From an uncultured Marinobacterium sp. (GTDB lineage: Bacteria > Pseudomonadota > Gammaproteobacteria > Pseudomonadales > Balneatricaceae), in NCBI GenBank assembly GCA_947501565.1, contig CANMWJ010000016.1, positions 50,650 through 114,649 of the forward strand: DNA of 64,000 nt, read 5' to 3'. The position numbers and the translations under genes were made by a program. The notes below the pieces were generated by a model. It was not told the DNA's origin. It did no database searches and saw only the letters and a list, made by a program, of their open reading frames with translations. This document shows positions 61,801-64,000 of this stretch, one piece after another; the stretch's first letter is position 1; each line of letters begins with the position of its first letter.

Positions 61801-63785
61801 TAGCGACGGTGTTCACGTACCAGCGTGACTTCCAACCGGTCCCGCGCCAGCTTCTGCTCGCCGTCGGTATAGATCAGTTCAAACTGGGCGCTGCCGTTGT
61901 AATCGGTCGTATCCTCGTTAAACAGCGGACGGATACCTACCATCGATTCCGCAGGCAGCACCGCGCTGCTAAAGCTGCGACTGACCGGACGTCCACCCAT
62001 ATCCTGTAAGCTTTGGAACAGCTTAAGACGCAGTGGCGTCCGGGTTGTACCCCAGAACGGTTTCACCCGGATCTGTGCCCTGCCATCAGCATCCAGCTTG
62101 ACGTCATCCAGCTCCATGCGTCGGTTGAACTCGGTGACCTGGATATCGCCGAAGTGGTAATCCACAAAACGTTCAAACGGGTGCGGGTTCATCGCGGAGA
62201 TCAGTTGAGACTCCAGACGGTTGCCTGCAGCAGGTGCACCGTAGAGGTATGCGCCTTGCGCCTCTACATGCAGTGGCTGTTTGGGTGTGAGCCTGTCGGT
62301 CCCGCTTAGTGCCAACTTCATCCGTTCCGGCAGGAACTCTTCAACATGGAAGGGATAGGTAGTGGTCGTTTTATCCGGCAGCTCAACCGAGACCTCCCAG
62401 CGTCCGGTGGGCTGATCCGCTGCAATAGGGAAGGTGACCTCGTAATAGTTCAGTGCTTGCGCCGCGATCGCGCGAGAACTGACAACCCGGCCATCGGGCT
62501 GATGTAACTTAAACTGCAGTGGAATCCCCGGCACCATCTCGCCGTCACTGCCACGCAATAAGCCGCTTACGGTCACCTGTTCCCCGGGACGATAGAGATC
62601 ACGTGCGGCGTACAGAAAGAGTGTTTGTGCCTGCGCCGGCAGACCGGTTACCGGAAACTCCGACAGATCCAGCGCAGGGCCGTATAAGCGCACCAGTGTG
62701 GTATCCCCTTGGTGGGTAGCCAACAACAGCTGCGGAGAGACGCCATTGATGCCGGTAAAGCTCGCTCGTCCGTCACTTCCGGATTGCTGTTCCGCAATCA
62801 CATCGCCTTTCTGCGCCAGCAACTGCAGCGTCACACCCGCTTTGGGTTTAGCACTGGATAACTCAGAGATATATACCTCGATCTGATCGCGGTACAGACG
62901 CATCTGCACACCAAGATCGGTAACGGCAAACCAGGTAGCAGGGTAGCTGTATTCATAGTTACCGGACTCACGCATTACCGCTAGATATACACCTTTCTGT
63001 TGCAGCGGTTGAATGTTCTTAACCGGCAGGTAGGTGGTGGCCTGCATGTTGTCCGCAACGTTCAGGTCGAAGCGCGCGGTATAGGCGAGTTCAAACTGAT
63101 CGATATACTCGCGCACCTGCCAGAACTCCTGCTGACCGGCCTTGCGGTTATCGTCCAGAAAACCTACCAGCTGATTGGGTGGTATACGGTAGAAATCCAC
63201 ATCCACCGAGCTCACATTGCGTGATATCACCGGCAAGCCTTTGGTCAACTTATGGGCCAACAGGTTGCCCTGTCCGACAAACCCAAGCATCGGTGCGAGA
63301 CGTTCCGTCTCCAGTTCAGAGGTGACGTCAGCACCTAATGACTTACCCAGTCCGGAGGGTAAACCTGCGCGCACGTTAATCCGGTAGCGGGACTCAGGTG
63401 CCAGGTGGGGGAAATAGAGTGTCGTGCCCTTTTCGTTGGCAACCCAGCTGCCCTCGATAGTATCACCCTCAAGGGTTTCAACGTTGAGCCACTGCTCTAA
63501 GGATTGGTCGACGGGTACAGGGGCACTAAACGACACGCTGACAGCCAAGCGCCCCTGATAGAAAGCAGAGCCTATATCCGCCACCTGGAAGTCGACATCA
63601 GCGTAGCGGGTATCGGCAGGTGCAGTGGGCACGGGTGTAGGGGATGGCGAGCCGCTGGTTTCAACAATCGCGTTCTTTGCAGGTTCAGTGTCCGTCGAGA
63701 CGCGATCCGTACCGTTATCACAGGCGCTTAATACAAACGCCAGTAGAAACATCAGAAATGACCACTGCAGAGGTTTTGCTCGCAT
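58839..63785 (-). CDS. yfhM: Bacterial alpha-2-macroglobulin lipoprotein (YfhM type)
   Basis: 1648 aa from the ATG at 63785. The open frame runs on to 63986, but that start lies inside the 5S rRNA gene. The lipobox LSAC places the lipidated cysteine at 22, and a Ser/Pro/Thr linker follows. MG domains occupy the first two thirds. The bait-region/alpha-2-macroglobulin core has FDFNGRVKLMAIAFSEHSYG-like sequence near 1000, and the thioester motif GCLEQ is intact with C1177. The thioester should covalently trap proteases that cut the bait region in the periplasm. It is translationally coupled to pbpC. Length matches E. coli YfhM (about 1650 aa). Confidence 0.95.
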   Translation of the reverse strand: MRAKPLQWSFLMFLLAFVLSACDNGTDRVSTDTEPAKNAIVETSGSPSPTPVPTAPADTRYADVDFQVADIGSAFYQGRLAVSVSFSAPVPVDQSLEQWLNVETLEGDTIEGSWVANEKGTTLYFPHLAPESRYRINVRAGLPSGLGKSLGADVTSELETERLAPMLGFVGQGNLLAHKLTKGLPVISRNVSSVDVDFYRIPPNQLVGFLDDNRKAGQQEFWQVREYIDQFELAYTARFDLNVADNMQATTYLPVKNIQPLQQKGVYLAVMRESGNYEYSYPATWFAVTDLGVQMRLYRDQIEVYISELSSAKPKAGVTLQLLAQKGDVIAEQQSGSDGRASFTGINGVSPQLLLATHQGDTTLVRLYGPALDLSEFPVTGLPAQAQTLFLYAARDLYRPGEQVTVSGLLRGSDGEMVPGIPLQFKLHQPDGRVVSSRAIAAQALNYYEVTFPIAADQPTGRWEVSVELPDKTTTTYPFHVEEFLPERMKLALSGTDRLTPKQPLHVEAQGAYLYGAPAAGNRLESQLISAMNPHPFERFVDYHFGDIQVTEFNRRMELDDVKLDADGRAQIRVKPFWGTTRTPLRLKLFQSLQDMGGRPVSRSFSSAVLPAESMVGIRPLFNEDTTDYNGSAQFELIYTDGEQKLARDRLEVTLVREHRRYHWVYSEYDGWRNEYTERQYPVFTQQLVINADENTALEVPVEWGYYRLEVKDLRSGLISSYRFQAGWSEQEQALSGRPDRIGMSLDKAAYTAGERVEVRLQPPAAGKGYLVVEGDQPLYWRAIEIPDEGATVEFPLDASWARHDLYVSVMLVQPGAERDSRLPRRMLGIQPLKLLREERQLQLELTVPEKALPETTVTLPVRVTPADGQALPQKVGLTLAAVDLGVLNITSFETPDPFTGFFGQRRYGVEARDNYGALIDADDGELANFRFGGDADLKRGGEEPESDVQIVSLFSGVVDVDAEGVAQVPLAFPDFNGRVKLMAIAFSEHSYGSTDTELQVAAPVVTELVKPRFLAVGDRSELALQLHNLSGSAQNLNLTLRVGAGLELLQSADKQSATQTLTLADGARIVLRYPVRATEALGRSEIDLEVSGLTGLEADADAAFRRQWSLITRPAWSATERRWQTVLAPGEQFALASPELAGLMASGARLSLNVAGKPPLQLAPHIQALKSYPYGCLEQTTSGVFSQLYLTRDALNQMGIRAETDEERQDALRLAIQRVLGMQKSSGGFGLWNSHSPEEYWLTVYVTDFLLRAREQGYRVPEENLNQALKRLQGYLRNPRRIYSEYADNNNRTRFAVAAYAGQVLSRIGQARLADLRSLYDRRGKHWTALGFYQLGLGLQTSGDRPRAEKAQQEALQALTGNRLVTTAYGSPIRDTALALYWALETEQTSAQWEPLLFKLKDRLENRRWLSTQERNALLLAGLALAETPVDNVSLSLKQGTAEQALPLVPAGRVVQHFSGTQAFEAVTLNNLGGNRAYLSAQLAGYSQQSPAAQDAGISVTRSYYDLDGNALVNPELNTGDLLLVELDVSVEKPLHHLLLVDLLPAGLELENQNLATAFALSDLRIGDASVVELMQDVDIRHQEFRDDRYVAALNTGWQKRARLFYLARAVSPGVFTLPPTFAEDMYRPEIRHQGEAAGQIEIRAGE

Positions 63786-63905
63786 CTTACCGCTCCCTGA
63801 ACTTAAACCTGCTAAACAGGGAAATAGTAGCACGCAGCGATATGTATGAAGCATGAATAGAAAAGCGGAGACAAAGCACGCCCGGTTTTGCTGGACGCCA
63901 GAAAG

Positions 63906-63938
63906 CAAAAACCCCGGCCTCATCGAGACCGGGGTTTC
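63906..63938 (-). terminator. rRNA-operon terminator
   Basis: On the minus strand AAACCCCGG pairs with CCGGGGTTT and is followed by TTTGC. It lies about ten bases after the 3' end of 5S rRNA and upstream of the alpha-2-macroglobulin gene, separating it from the rRNA operon. Confidence 0.85.
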
Positions 63939-63948
63939 CGTAATAAGT

Positions 63949-64000
63949 GCTTGGCGATGACCTACTCTCACATGGGGAAGCCCCACACTACCATCGGCGC
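63949..64000 (-). rRNA. rrf: 5S ribosomal RNA, partial (3' part)
   Basis: Read on the minus strand, the end of the window gives GCGCCGATGGTAGTGTGGGG, then CCCCATGTGAGAGTAGG and GCCAAGC, the conserved 3' half of 5S rRNA. The 5' part and the rest of the rRNA operon lie beyond the window. Confidence 0.95.

Noticed and set aside
63783..63986. Upstream extension of the alpha-2-macroglobulin gene by 67 codons
   Set aside because: The extension enters the 5S rRNA gene, crosses its terminator and would bury the lipoprotein signal; the start at 63785 gives a proper lipobox.

Overview
The window reads as chromosomal DNA of a marine-type gammaproteobacterium. Protein character, a moderately high GC content and the dense set of c-di-GMP and two-component genes fit the Oceanospirillaceae or relatives best, but genus cannot be decided from sequence alone. 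It ends inside a 5S rRNA gene on the minus strand, so an rRNA operon lies just beyond the right edge. There are no tRNAs, CRISPR arrays, phage genes or intact insertion sequences.

Layout. 1-5.1 kb: an osmoprotectant-type binding protein, an array of about 128-bp tandem repeats, then a sugar-binding-protein gene in operon with a membrane GGDEF-EAL protein. 5.5-7.3 kb: a response regulator and an Ada-like methyltransferase/regulator. 7.4-14.4 kb: a complete 2-aminoethylphosphonate (AEP) uptake and degradation locus: GntR regulator, binding protein, ATPase, fused permease, PhnW transaminase and PhnX phosphonatase. It has a likely Pho box and palindromic operators of the form CTGGT-N4-ACCAG. 14.6-18.2 kb: a stand-alone malonate-decarboxylase-like fusion, a DUF6882-like protein, an octapeptide-repeat protein and a ureidoglycolate-lyase-like protein that carries a third operator-like site.

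18.5-35.2 kb is a signalling island. Three paralogous hybrid histidine kinases share one layout (HisKA, ATPase, degenerate receiver, true receiver, HPt, C-terminal tail). Each is coupled to a different separately encoded sensor: a FIST/NosP-like protein, a PhnD-like periplasmic protein and an H-NOX haem NO sensor. Around them are response regulators with HD-GYP, GGDEF, HPt or no output domain, plus one further kinase. 36.4-41.1 kb: three hemerythrin genes, two of them fused to GGDEF; one of these also has a nitrate/nitrite-sensing NIT domain. 41.4-54.8 kb: two paralogous TonB-dependent receptors, a DMT exporter, a PAS-GGDEF-EAL protein, an orphan amino-acid-type binding protein, and an apparent receptor / binding protein / hybrid kinase operon. 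54.8-63.8 kb: small membrane proteins, a HigA-like protein, a hotdog thioesterase, and the pbpC / alpha-2-macroglobulin operon.

How it fits together. The AEP locus lets the cell use a common marine phosphonate as P, N and C source and appears to be under both phosphate-starvation and substrate control. Most of the rest looks like sensing of NO, O2, nitrate/nitrite and unidentified small solutes, converging on c-di-GMP: five GGDEF proteins (two with EAL) and one HD-GYP phosphodiesterase. A recurring feature is the orphan solute-binding protein, without permease genes, encoded beside a membrane signalling protein. Partner assignments are inferences from gene order.
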